Shown here: piece by piece, positions 1 to 6,466 of the stretch
Layout: each line of letters opens with the position of its first letter
How positions within the stretch are numbered: the first letter of the stretch is position 1
NCBI GenBank assembly: GCA_964578835.1
Contig: CAZOEL010000124.1
Span: forward strand, 1-11,999
Source of the DNA: CAZOEL01 sp964578835
GTDB lineage: Bacteria > Desulfobacterota > Syntrophobacteria > Syntrophobacterales > Syntrophobacteraceae
Length of the DNA: 11,999 bases
Direction of reading: 5' to 3'
The notes under the pieces: generated by a model
Seen by the model: only the letters and a program-made list of their open reading frames with translations
Told to the model about the DNA's origin: nothing
Databases searched by the model: none
Position numbers and translations under genes: made by a program

Positions 1-200
1 ATCCTGACACAAGCCATCAAAGAGGATCAATAGGCTATGCGCACTCCCTATTGGACGAGCCCGAGGTTAAAAAGATCGTCACTTTGCGCCCTCACTGCGC
101 CAACAGCTTCACTCGCTGTTATCCCGAGCTTGGCAGGGGCGTTTGGCTTGAAATACACAAAAAATACAAGGTTTTCATGATAACGGGGAAGGGCCGGTTT

Positions 201-1457
201 ATGAAAAGAAAGATTTCTTTCGCAATAGTCGTAGCAGCGGTCGTTTGTATGTCGGTTCCTGTTCATGCAACGAATGGCGATAACCTCATCGCTATCGGTC
301 CAATTGCGCGATCTATGGGAGGCGTTGGCATCGCGGCTCCACAGGATGCAATCAGCGCTGTTTTTGCCAACCCCGCGGCAATGTGTTTTGGCCCCTATTG
401 CCCATCAGCGGAGGTCGATTTTTCAGGAACCTTTCTTATGCCCCATATTGACGCCAAAGTGATAGCCGGCGGGCAAACATTCAAAGCCGAGAGCGACGAG
501 AAGGTGTTTGCGATTCCAGCCATAGGCATCTCGGTTCCGATCAGCGACAAATACCCGTTCTGGAGATTCGGCTTCGGGGCGTTTGGATCGACCGGCCTTG
601 GAGTTGATTATAGGGGAACGGGACTGGATCAACCCACATTCTTCGGAGCAGCGCCGGCGGCTCCCCTTATTGCGGGCGAATTCACCCAACTTCAGATCCT
701 CAAGTTTTCCCCGGCCATTGCGCTTAAGCCTTTGGAATGTCTCTCGGTGGGATTGGGCCTTCACGTTGACTACGCCAATCTGGACCTTCGGAACGGAACC
801 TCGGGCGGATATGGTTTGGGAGCGCAGCTGGGATCTATTTACAGAGCTACGGATCAGCTCTCATTCGGGCTCAACATCGTGTCGCCTCAGAAGGTCCAAC
901 ATGAAGATGTGATTCGAAACGCCTTAGGGCAATTCGATCTCGATCTCGAATCCCCCCTGCAGATCGGAGTCGGCGTTGCTTACACCTTCTTGGGTGGCAG
1001 GCTCCTCCTCGAAACAGACGTCAAGTGGTTAAACTGGGCAGATGCGGATGGCTACGGGGATTTCGACTGGAACAACCAATGGGTGTATGCCATTGGCGCC
1101 CAATACAAGCCTATAGATAAGCTGTCGCTAAGGATTGGATATAATTTTGGAGAGAATCCCCTGGAAGACCATGATGGCTGGGCGGCCGGCACACCCATCA
1201 AGGTGCAGGGGACCATATTTCCTCAATACTACTACGAAACTTTTCGCACAATTGGCTTTCCAGCCATTGTCGAACACCATGTGACGGCTGGCGTCGGCTA
1301 TGATTTCACCCAAAGATTCTCTCTGAATTTCGGGTACATGCACGCATTCAAAAAAACACTCAGTGAAAGTGGGACTGATTTTGCCGGAAATCCCGTGCGC
1401 CTGGAAACAAGCCATAGCCAGGATGCCCTGGATTTCGGGCTTACCTGGAGGTTCTAA
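201..1457 (+). CDS. FadL/OMPP1/TodX-family outer-membrane transport protein
   Basis: The product is a 418-residue outer-membrane beta-barrel of the FadL/OMPP1/TodX family. Members let hydrophobic compounds such as long-chain fatty acids or aromatic hydrocarbons cross the outer membrane. The frame is open further upstream, but ATG 201 is the best start: it is preceded by a purine-rich GGGGAAGGG, and it gives a clean signal peptide (KRK, then a hydrophobic run, cleavage likely after VHA at residue 23). The mature N-terminus begins TNGDN and continues with a glycine-rich SMGGVGIA stretch and an NPAAM motif, which is the hallmark N-terminal plug region of this family. The rest is alternating polar and hydrophobic strands with many aromatic and glycine residues. 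The chain ends in Trp-Arg-Phe, a C-terminal aromatic typical of BAM-inserted barrels. The substrate cannot be read from sequence. The gene stands alone on its strand, with no clear terminator after it. Confidence 0.93.
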   Translation: MKRKISFAIVVAAVVCMSVPVHATNGDNLIAIGPIARSMGGVGIAAPQDAISAVFANPAAMCFGPYCPSAEVDFSGTFLMPHIDAKVIAGGQTFKAESDEKVFAIPAIGISVPISDKYPFWRFGFGAFGSTGLGVDYRGTGLDQPTFFGAAPAAPLIAGEFTQLQILKFSPAIALKPLECLSVGLGLHVDYANLDLRNGTSGGYGLGAQLGSIYRATDQLSFGLNIVSPQKVQHEDVIRNALGQFDLDLESPLQIGVGVAYTFLGGRLLLETDVKWLNWADADGYGDFDWNNQWVYAIGAQYKPIDKLSLRIGYNFGENPLEDHDGWAAGTPIKVQGTIFPQYYYETFRTIGFPAIVEHHVTAGVGYDFTQRFSLNFGYMHAFKKTLSESGTDFAGNPVRLETSHSQDALDFGLTWRF

Positions 1458-1489
1458 GCGCCCGAACAGACGTTTCTTAACAAACAAAC

Positions 1490-1516
1490 CGCTCGCACTG
1501 AGCTTGTCGAAGGGCG
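1490..1516. repeat. REP-like intergenic repeat (GAGCTTGTCGAAGG core)
   Basis: This intergenic stretch contains the core ACTGAGCTTGTCGAAGG. The same core recurs in many copies between genes of varied bacteria and is notorious for mistranslating as 'ALSLSKGE'. One copy is visible here, 33 bases past the FadL-type stop codon. Its role is unknown; such repeats may be REP/RAYT-type elements. The identification rests on recall of the motif, not on a second copy in this window. Confidence 0.55.
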
Positions 1517-1562
1517 AAGGTGCTCGGAAGCTCTCTTTTGAGCCTGATAGTTACATATCATT

Positions 1563-1622
1563 GGCGACTTAAGAGCCGCCGTCTCTCAATAGGGATGTGG
1601 AGCCGCCTGTTCTTAAGTCGCC
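1563..1622. repeat. Perfect 12-bp inverted repeat with a 36-nt loop
   Basis: GGCGACTTAAGA at 1563-1574 is the exact reverse complement of TCTTAAGTCGCC at 1611-1622. The 36-base interior also holds an 8-base direct repeat, GAGCCGCC, at 1573-1580 and 1600-1607. No T-run follows either arm, so it does not look like an intrinsic terminator. It could be a structured RNA hairpin, a small palindromic mobile relic, or a protein-binding site between the convergent fadL-like and membrane-protein genes. Confidence 0.6.
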
Positions 1623-1741
1623 TAAGTGCAGACAATGTCGTCGCAGAGGCTAATGAAGGAAAGAACATGGCGGCCTACGCCGTCAGAATGCCATAGCTCG
1701 TCTCAGCCCCTGCGCTTAAACATTGAGAAGCCCGCAGCGGG

Positions 1742-1972
1742 TTAGGAAAGCCGGCATTCTTCCGCACAGTTTTTGATGCACGGAAGCAATCCGAAAACAT
1801 AGCCGTTGAGAAATCCGCCCACGGCGCCCATGAAAGCAACCAACGAGCCGCCAATCAGGAAACCAATTATGCCAAAAAAAAGGCCTACGTAAACTCCGAG
1901 ACGAAGGTTGTCGGTAAAAGCCCTTTTTATCTGGACCTCCATACATTGCGAAAAACAGTCGCGATTCTCCAT
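1742..1972 (-). CDS. Small hypothetical membrane protein with cysteine clusters at both ends
   Basis: The product is 76 residues and I do not recognise its family. ATG 1972 was chosen over a longer frame because GGAG sits five bases upstream of it. The protein has a short polar N-terminus with Cys6 and Cys10, a basic stretch, and a long glycine-rich hydrophobic region (about residues 25-63). That region could form two packed helices in a hairpin, with GxxG-type spacing resembling a glycine zipper. The C-terminus is hydrophilic, with Cys65, Cys69 and Cys73 spaced CxxxCxxxC. If the hairpin model is right, both cysteine clusters lie on the same side of the membrane, which would suit metal binding or disulfide chemistry; this is inference. 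It lies 157 bases downstream of the exported rhodanese on the same strand and might share its transcript. Confidence 0.6.
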   Translation of the reverse strand: MENRDCFSQCMEVQIKRAFTDNLRLGVYVGLFFGIIGFLIGGSLVAFMGAVGGFLNGYVFGLLPCIKNCAEECRLS

Positions 1973-2129
1973 ACGAGCTCCATGAAAAAGTATTTCAAGG
2001 AATAGGTTAGATCCAACCCTTGCAGCCATTTGCCATAGAAGTACATTGGTTCGATCTTATGAAGAATGTAGGGCTTAAGGTTTCTCTTGACAATAGTGAG
2101 CACAGGAAGCCGCAAAGAGACTGTCATTT

Positions 2130-2699
2130 TCAAAAGATCCGCTCAGGATCCAAATCATAGGTCCAGGAAGCCGAAGAATTACGCCAGCCATTCAGCATCC
2201 TCTTGCCTTTGAAGTAGCTCTCATCATCGGATACTTTATCACCTTCGAAACCATCAACAATGTTGTATACATTGGTAAATCCGACCGCAGCCAGACGATT
2301 GACCGCATGCGCGCTTCTTTGCCCGGAGCGGCACATCAAGAGCAGGGTATCGTTTGGGCTAAATTTCTTCTTCACTTGAGCTTCAAAATCTGGGTTATCG
2401 TCGAGTCCGTATTCCTTTCTCTCCGCATTGAACCTGCCGGTCCACAATTTGGAGGGGATATTATAAGCCGCAGCGGCATGACCGATGAAGGAATATTCTT
2501 CAGGCGTACGAACGTCGACGATAAAGATTTTGTCCGGATTGGTCTTCCACATTTCGTAAGCCTCTTCGGCTGTTGCGTATTTGCCGAGGGTTGTATGCTT
2601 CTTTTCGTCCTTCGGGACCGAAGAGCCTGCCAATCCCAAAGAAGTCATGCTCAATATCATCAGCAATGCAAAGAGTCCCAATACCATCTTCTTTGCCAT
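2130..2699 (-). CDS. Exported single-domain rhodanese-like protein
   Basis: This is a 189-residue rhodanese-domain protein. Rhodaneses carry a persulfide on an active-site cysteine and move sulfur between thiosulfate or other donors and thiol acceptors. The start ATG has an AGGGAG ribosome site five bases upstream. Residues 1-24 form a signal peptide (AKK, a hydrophobic core, cleavage near LGLAG), so the enzyme should act in the periplasm. The domain runs from about residue 40 to 165: IVDVRTPEEY near 60-69, GHAAAAYNIP near 73-82, and the active-site loop CRSGQRS at 123-129 with catalytic Cys123. The Cys-x-x-Gly-x-Arg-Ser loop is intact, so it is probably active. The domain carries an extra loop (about residues 85-110) and a C-terminal extension rich in Trp and Asp. 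A cysteine-rich small membrane protein follows on the same strand. The donor and acceptor are not shown by sequence. Confidence 0.9.
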   Translation of the reverse strand: MAKKMVLGLFALLMILSMTSLGLAGSSVPKDEKKHTTLGKYATAEEAYEMWKTNPDKIFIVDVRTPEEYSFIGHAAAAYNIPSKLWTGRFNAERKEYGLDDNPDFEAQVKKKFSPNDTLLLMCRSGQRSAHAVNRLAAVGFTNVYNIVDGFEGDKVSDDESYFKGKRMLNGWRNSSASWTYDLDPERIF

Positions 2700-3145
2700 A
2701 TTGTCTCCCTTCTCAATGAAAGTGGTTCTACCCTCCAGTCATCTTTTCTCGCACCGACAAACCAAAATTTGTTCTTTCCCTCTTTATCTCCCTCACATGC
2801 TGGATTTCACTTTCTTCCTACGGCGCCCGGAGAAGAGCGCCATCTTCTCTATGCAGCTCGACCGAATAGATTGAAGAGACTGTCGCAGCATCATGCCGCA
2901 CAGATCATTCTTTGCCTTTGAATAGCTCCGCCGAACAGGATTTCCCCTAAAAGCCAAGGTTTTCTCCCCGGCAATTGAACCGTTTCACCTATGGACAAAC
3001 CGATGTAGTCTATTGAATATAAGTCCTCTGGATCCGCGCCGCCAAAGATAGATCTTTGGCCATGACCCGTTTCAGGAAGAGACCCGGCATATGCAGCTCA
3101 CACCAGGTCCTTCCTGCCCTCAAGTAATTTGATATAAAAGATAAA
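2700..3145. other. Intergenic stretch without a supported gene
   Basis: This stretch of about 450 bases lies between the divergent rhodanese gene and the receiver relic. Short frames exist on both strands, but none has a ribosome site plus recognisable protein. It should hold the rhodanese promoter (minus strand) and perhaps the promoter of the signalling genes (plus strand), but I could not identify a convincing sigma-70 or sigma-54 box. It also contains the palindrome at 3041-3060. It may include unrecognisable remains of the upstream part of the broken kinase. Confidence 0.5.
3041..3060. repeat. 20-bp palindrome, possible operator
   Basis: GCCAAAGAT and ATCTTTGGC are perfect inverted 9-base arms around a two-base centre. 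The compact dyad and its position upstream of the signalling genes fit a dimeric regulator's binding site. It has no T-run after it, so it is unlikely to be a terminator. Its function is inference. Confidence 0.5.
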
Positions 3146-3485
3146 TCCTGCGTCGGCCACCACGTGCTGAGAGCCCACAACCCGGCCCGAGCCATTGAGC
3201 CGGCCCAAAGACATTCAGCTCTGATTCACCTTCTGATTACAGATTTGATAATAGCTGGAATGAATGGTAAAGATCTCAGTGGAAGACTCGGGAGCATTAA
3301 GCGAGGATTCAAATGCGTGTTCATGTCCGGCCGGCTATGCCGGCAACATCATTGCCCACCACGGCATTCTCGACGAAGGGAGCCATTTCCTTCTGAAGCC
3401 GTTTCCACCGAAAGCCATGACTGAAAAGGTTCGTGAGGTGCTGGATGGAAGTATCGCAAACAGCGATGAGAGCTCTTCTTGTTGA
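3146..3485 (+). pseudogene. Frameshifted receiver-domain relic, probably the tail of a lost hybrid histidine kinase
   Basis: Two frames together spell most of a response-regulator receiver domain. The first frame gives VLRAHNPARAIEPAQRHSA and then LLITDLIIAGMNGKDL, with the phosphoacceptor aspartate codon at 3242, and ends in CVFMSG. The next frame resumes with GYAGNIIAHHGILDEG, then FLLKPF with the conserved lysine codon at 3396, and ends KVREVLDG before a stop at 3483-3485. The break is explained by a tandem CCGG CCGG at 3327-3334: removing one copy restores MSGYAGN. The first strand with its acidic pair is missing, and a stop lies in frame at 3125-3127, so the 5' part is gone. The style (MNGKDL, MSGY, KPF, KVREVLD) matches receivers at the C-terminus of PAS-type hybrid kinases. 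The relic stop overlaps the next gene's start by about 40 bases, which suggests the two were once translationally coupled. Confidence 0.8.
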
Positions 3486-6207
3486 AGATGATTATGACGA
3501 TTATATCCTGATCCGGGATATGCTTTCCGACATTCCGGACATGTCCTATGAGCTTCAATGGGTGAAAGACTTTGATGCGGCGGTGGAAGCGGTTTCAAAG
3601 GTATTACTCGACGTTTGCCTCCTCGACTATCGGCTGGGAGAACGTTCCGGTTTGGAGTTGCTGGAGAAAGTAAAACAGGAAGGGTGTCGAATTCCAGTCA
3701 TCATCCTCACGGGACAAGGGGATCGAGCCGTAGGTCTTCTCGCCATGCAATCGGGCGCAGACGACTATCTCGAAAAGGACAGGATAGACTCATCGATTCT
3801 CGATCGCTCCATGCGCTATGCAATCAACCGGAAACAGAAGGAAATCGAACTTAAGAAAACCAACGAAGGACTGGAGCAGCGGGTTCAAGAGCGCACCGCC
3901 CAACTGGCCGTCGCCGATGAAGCCTTGCAGGCGGAAGTCTCCTTGCACAGGCAGGCGGAGGAGGCCCTAGAGAGGAACGGACGGCATTTTCTTAACGTCC
4001 TGGATAACTCCATAGCCATGATGAGCCTTCTGGACCGAGACGGCATCGTTGTGGAAATCAGTCGCACAGCTTTGGACATAGCGGGACTGAGCTCCAAGGA
4101 TGTTTTGGGGAAGCGCTTCGAGGAGTGCTACTGGTTTGCCTGGTCCCCCGATGTGCAAAAGAGATTGAAGGAAGCCATCACCGGCGCCGCATTGGGCGAG
4201 ATCAGCCGCTACCATGAAATCATCCGTGTGGGGGAAGGACAATACAGGACGATCGATTTCATGCTCGCCCCCATCTGTGACCATGAAGGCCGGGTATCAT
4301 TTCTGGTCCCCTCCGCCTCTGACATTACCGAACGAAAAAGAGCGGAGGATACCATGAAAGCCCTGGAATGGTTGTTCGTCCCCGAAAAGACGGCGCCTGT
4401 CGCGGAGGCCTTCTATGGAGATCTGACGGAGATCGACAAAGAGAGACTCATTCTGGATTCCGTCGGAAAAGCGGTCGCGGAGGAAGCCCTGAGAGAATCC
4501 GAGGAAAGATACCGAAACGTCTTTGAGAATGCTCTGCTTGGTATTTTGAGGACAAACATCGAAGGAACGTCCTTGCAATGCAATCATGCTTTGGCAAAGA
4601 TGCTGGGCTACGATTCATCGGAGGAACTTCACTCATCGGTATCCGATATTGCAGGACAACTCTACAGGCGTCCGGAAGATCGCGGCAGGCTTATTGCTGC
4701 TCTCCTGAAAAACCGCACGGTGCTCGATTTCGAGACGGAGTTCAGGCGTAAGGACGGCAGCGCGATCTGGATTGCCGGGAGCGTCAGATCCATTGAAAAC
4801 AAAAAGGGGAGCATAACGCACCTGGAAGGATTCATTAACGATATTTCAGATCGTAAGAAGGCCGAAGCCGCCCTGCGCGAGAGTGAGGAAAAATTCAGGA
4901 CATCCATCGAGAACATGATCGATTGCTTCGGTATCTATTCTGCGATCTGCGATGAAAAAGGGAAGATCACGGATTTCCTGGTTGAGTACGTGAACGATGC
5001 TGCCTGCGCCAGTAACCGCATGACAAGAGATGAGCAAATAGGCAAGCGGCTCCTCGATCTTTTCCCGGCCCACACGATAACGGGTCTTTTCGAAGAATAC
5101 TGTAAGGTGGTTGAAACGGGCCGCCCACTCCTCAGGGAGGAGGTGCTTTATGAGGATTATTATGGAAGCCGTCGCATGGTCAGAATTTTCGACATAAGAG
5201 CCGCAAAAATGGGAAATGGATTTATCGCTTCGTGGCGGGACATCACAGAACGAAAACAGATGGAGGAGGAACTGCGCCAGGCGCGCGATGAACTGGAAGT
5301 TCATGTGCAAGAAAGAACCGAGGAGCTATGTAAGGCCATAGACGCCTTAACGTCCGAAATAAGAGAACGCATGAATGCTGAAGAGGCATTCCGGAAGAGT
5401 GAAATAAGATATAGTTCTATCGTGAATGCTTTCGATGGATACATCTATCTTTGCTCCCCAGACTACCGGATACAGTTCATGAACCAGTCGTTCCTCTCCT
5501 GGCTTGGGTACGACGCCACAGGCGAGCTATGCTACAAGTCGCTCCGTAACCGGGATTCGATATGCCCCTGGTGCGTCAATGAAAAGGTGTTTCGGGGAGA
5601 AACCGTTCGATTTGAGATGCACAACACTGAAAGGGATCGATACTACTATATGGTCGCCAGTCCCATAAAAGGCAGTGATGGGGCCATATGGAAACAGGGG
5701 ATCAGCATTGATATTACCGAACAGAAGTTGGCGGAAATGAACCTCAGGGCGAGAGAATCAGAGCTTGCGGAAAAGTCGCTCGAACTGGAGGAAACCAACA
5801 CAGCCCTGCGCATTTTGCTCAGACGCAGAGAGGAGGACAGAAACGAATTGGAGGAAAACATCATGTACAACGCTCAACAGATGATCCTCCCCTATATCGA
5901 GAAGCTCAAAAATACTCGGGTGGATAACCGTCAAAAGATCTTTCTAGATCTTCTGGAATCCAACACAAAGGAAATCATATCGCCTTTTGCGAGAAAGCTC
6001 TTCTGGAAATTCTCCAACCTGACGGCTATGGAGCTTCAAGTGGCGTCTCTTGTTCAGGAAGGCAAGACCGGCAAGGAGATAGCCGATCTCCTCAATATCA
6101 CGGAAGGCACGGTCAAATTCCATAAAATAAACCTGCGGAAGAAGTGCGGACTGAAGGAGAGAAAATCCAACCTCAAGGCATTTCTCCAATCTTTCCTAAA
6201 AGCATAG
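3445..6207 (+). CDS. Response regulator: REC, four PAS domains, LuxR-type DNA-binding domain
   Basis: This is a 920-residue cytoplasmic transcription regulator. ATG 3445 follows GAGG at six bases; ATG 3466 is an alternative. The receiver (about residues 8-130) has the VEDD acid cluster, phosphoacceptor Asp61 (LLDYRLG), Thr89 and Lys111, so it should be phosphorylated by a histidine kinase. A coiled coil follows. Four PAS domains lie at about 180-300, 350-468, 480-602 and 653-760, each ending in the usual D-I-(T/S)-(E/D)-(R/Q)-K motif. The fourth has a CPWC pair at 707-710. Further coiled coils lie at about 605-650 and 765-815. The C-terminus (about 856-915) is a LuxR-type helix-turn-helix with GKTGKEIADLLNITEGTVKFH. 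The segment just before it, with its SPFARKL stretch, is typical of the PAS/LuxR regulators frequent in delta-proteobacteria. There is no kinase or ATPase domain, so it probably integrates phosphorylation with PAS ligands to control promoters. Its start lies inside the tail of the upstream receiver relic. Confidence 0.92.
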   Translation: MEVSQTAMRALLVEDDYDDYILIRDMLSDIPDMSYELQWVKDFDAAVEAVSKVLLDVCLLDYRLGERSGLELLEKVKQEGCRIPVIILTGQGDRAVGLLAMQSGADDYLEKDRIDSSILDRSMRYAINRKQKEIELKKTNEGLEQRVQERTAQLAVADEALQAEVSLHRQAEEALERNGRHFLNVLDNSIAMMSLLDRDGIVVEISRTALDIAGLSSKDVLGKRFEECYWFAWSPDVQKRLKEAITGAALGEISRYHEIIRVGEGQYRTIDFMLAPICDHEGRVSFLVPSASDITERKRAEDTMKALEWLFVPEKTAPVAEAFYGDLTEIDKERLILDSVGKAVAEEALRESEERYRNVFENALLGILRTNIEGTSLQCNHALAKMLGYDSSEELHSSVSDIAGQLYRRPEDRGRLIAALLKNRTVLDFETEFRRKDGSAIWIAGSVRSIENKKGSITHLEGFINDISDRKKAEAALRESEEKFRTSIENMIDCFGIYSAICDEKGKITDFLVEYVNDAACASNRMTRDEQIGKRLLDLFPAHTITGLFEEYCKVVETGRPLLREEVLYEDYYGSRRMVRIFDIRAAKMGNGFIASWRDITERKQMEEELRQARDELEVHVQERTEELCKAIDALTSEIRERMNAEEAFRKSEIRYSSIVNAFDGYIYLCSPDYRIQFMNQSFLSWLGYDATGELCYKSLRNRDSICPWCVNEKVFRGETVRFEMHNTERDRYYYMVASPIKGSDGAIWKQGISIDITEQKLAEMNLRARESELAEKSLELEETNTALRILLRRREEDRNELEENIMYNAQQMILPYIEKLKNTRVDNRQKIFLDLLESNTKEIISPFARKLFWKFSNLTAMELQVASLVQEGKTGKEIADLLNITEGTVKFHKINLRKKCGLKERKSNLKAFLQSFLKA

Positions 6208-6238
6208 TTTTTGCCTTTGCTTTTTACTCCCAAAAACT
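6198..6238 (+). terminator. Weak AT-rich terminator-like stems after the LuxR regulator
   Basis: Two alternative stems overlap here. AAAAGCA (6198-6204) pairs with TGCTTTT (6218-6224) and is followed by one further T. AGTTTTTG (6206-6213) pairs perfectly with CAAAAACT (6231-6238). Both are low in GC, so termination would be weak at best. The position immediately after the regulator's stop is suitable. Confidence 0.3.
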
Positions 6239-6466
6239 GATCTTGTGTTGTCTTATCCTCGAGAATAGATTGCCAATTCTGTAGGTGGCGTTACCCTCAT
6301 CCAGATGCATTATTTCAGCGAGCTCAAGCTGAGCCTCCTTTTCCGAGCCCCTACGAGGAGCATGGGTTACGTGATCTGCGATCGGCGCGGAACGAGACCT
6401 GCTTTTCCTTTTGTTGATTCGATTGATCAACTACGCATCAGCCATTTTCGAGGGGGGAAAATACCA

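Noticed and set aside
1..33. Possible 3' end of an upstream gene reading ILTQAIKEDQ then a stop
   Set aside because: Only ten codons are visible and another frame is also open here, so it cannot be supported.
51..200. N-terminal extension of the FadL-type reading frame
   Set aside because: The frame is open, but the extension lacks a ribosome site and would bury the signal peptide 50 residues into the protein; ATG 201 fits much better.
1724..1742. Short GC-rich palindrome (CCCGCAGCGGG) past the small membrane-protein gene as a terminator
   Set aside because: The stem is only four to five base pairs and no T-run follows it in the direction of transcription.
1927..2133. 68-codon minus-strand frame starting at TTG, overlapping the rhodanese stop
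   Set aside because: No ribosome site is visible, it overlaps the better-supported small membrane protein, and its sequence resembles no known family.
2993..3024. Possible sigma-70 promoter (TGGACA, 17 bases, GAATAT)
   Set aside because: The -10 box matches consensus at only about half its positions, and no start site or gene follows closely.
6224..6430. Minus-strand 68-codon frame upstream of the MCP
   Set aside because: It has no ribosome site or recognisable domain and lies in the likely promoter/leader region of the MCP gene.
6305..6466. Upstream extension of the MCP frame
   Set aside because: The strong AGGGGGG ribosome site and the position of TM1 favour ATG 6467.
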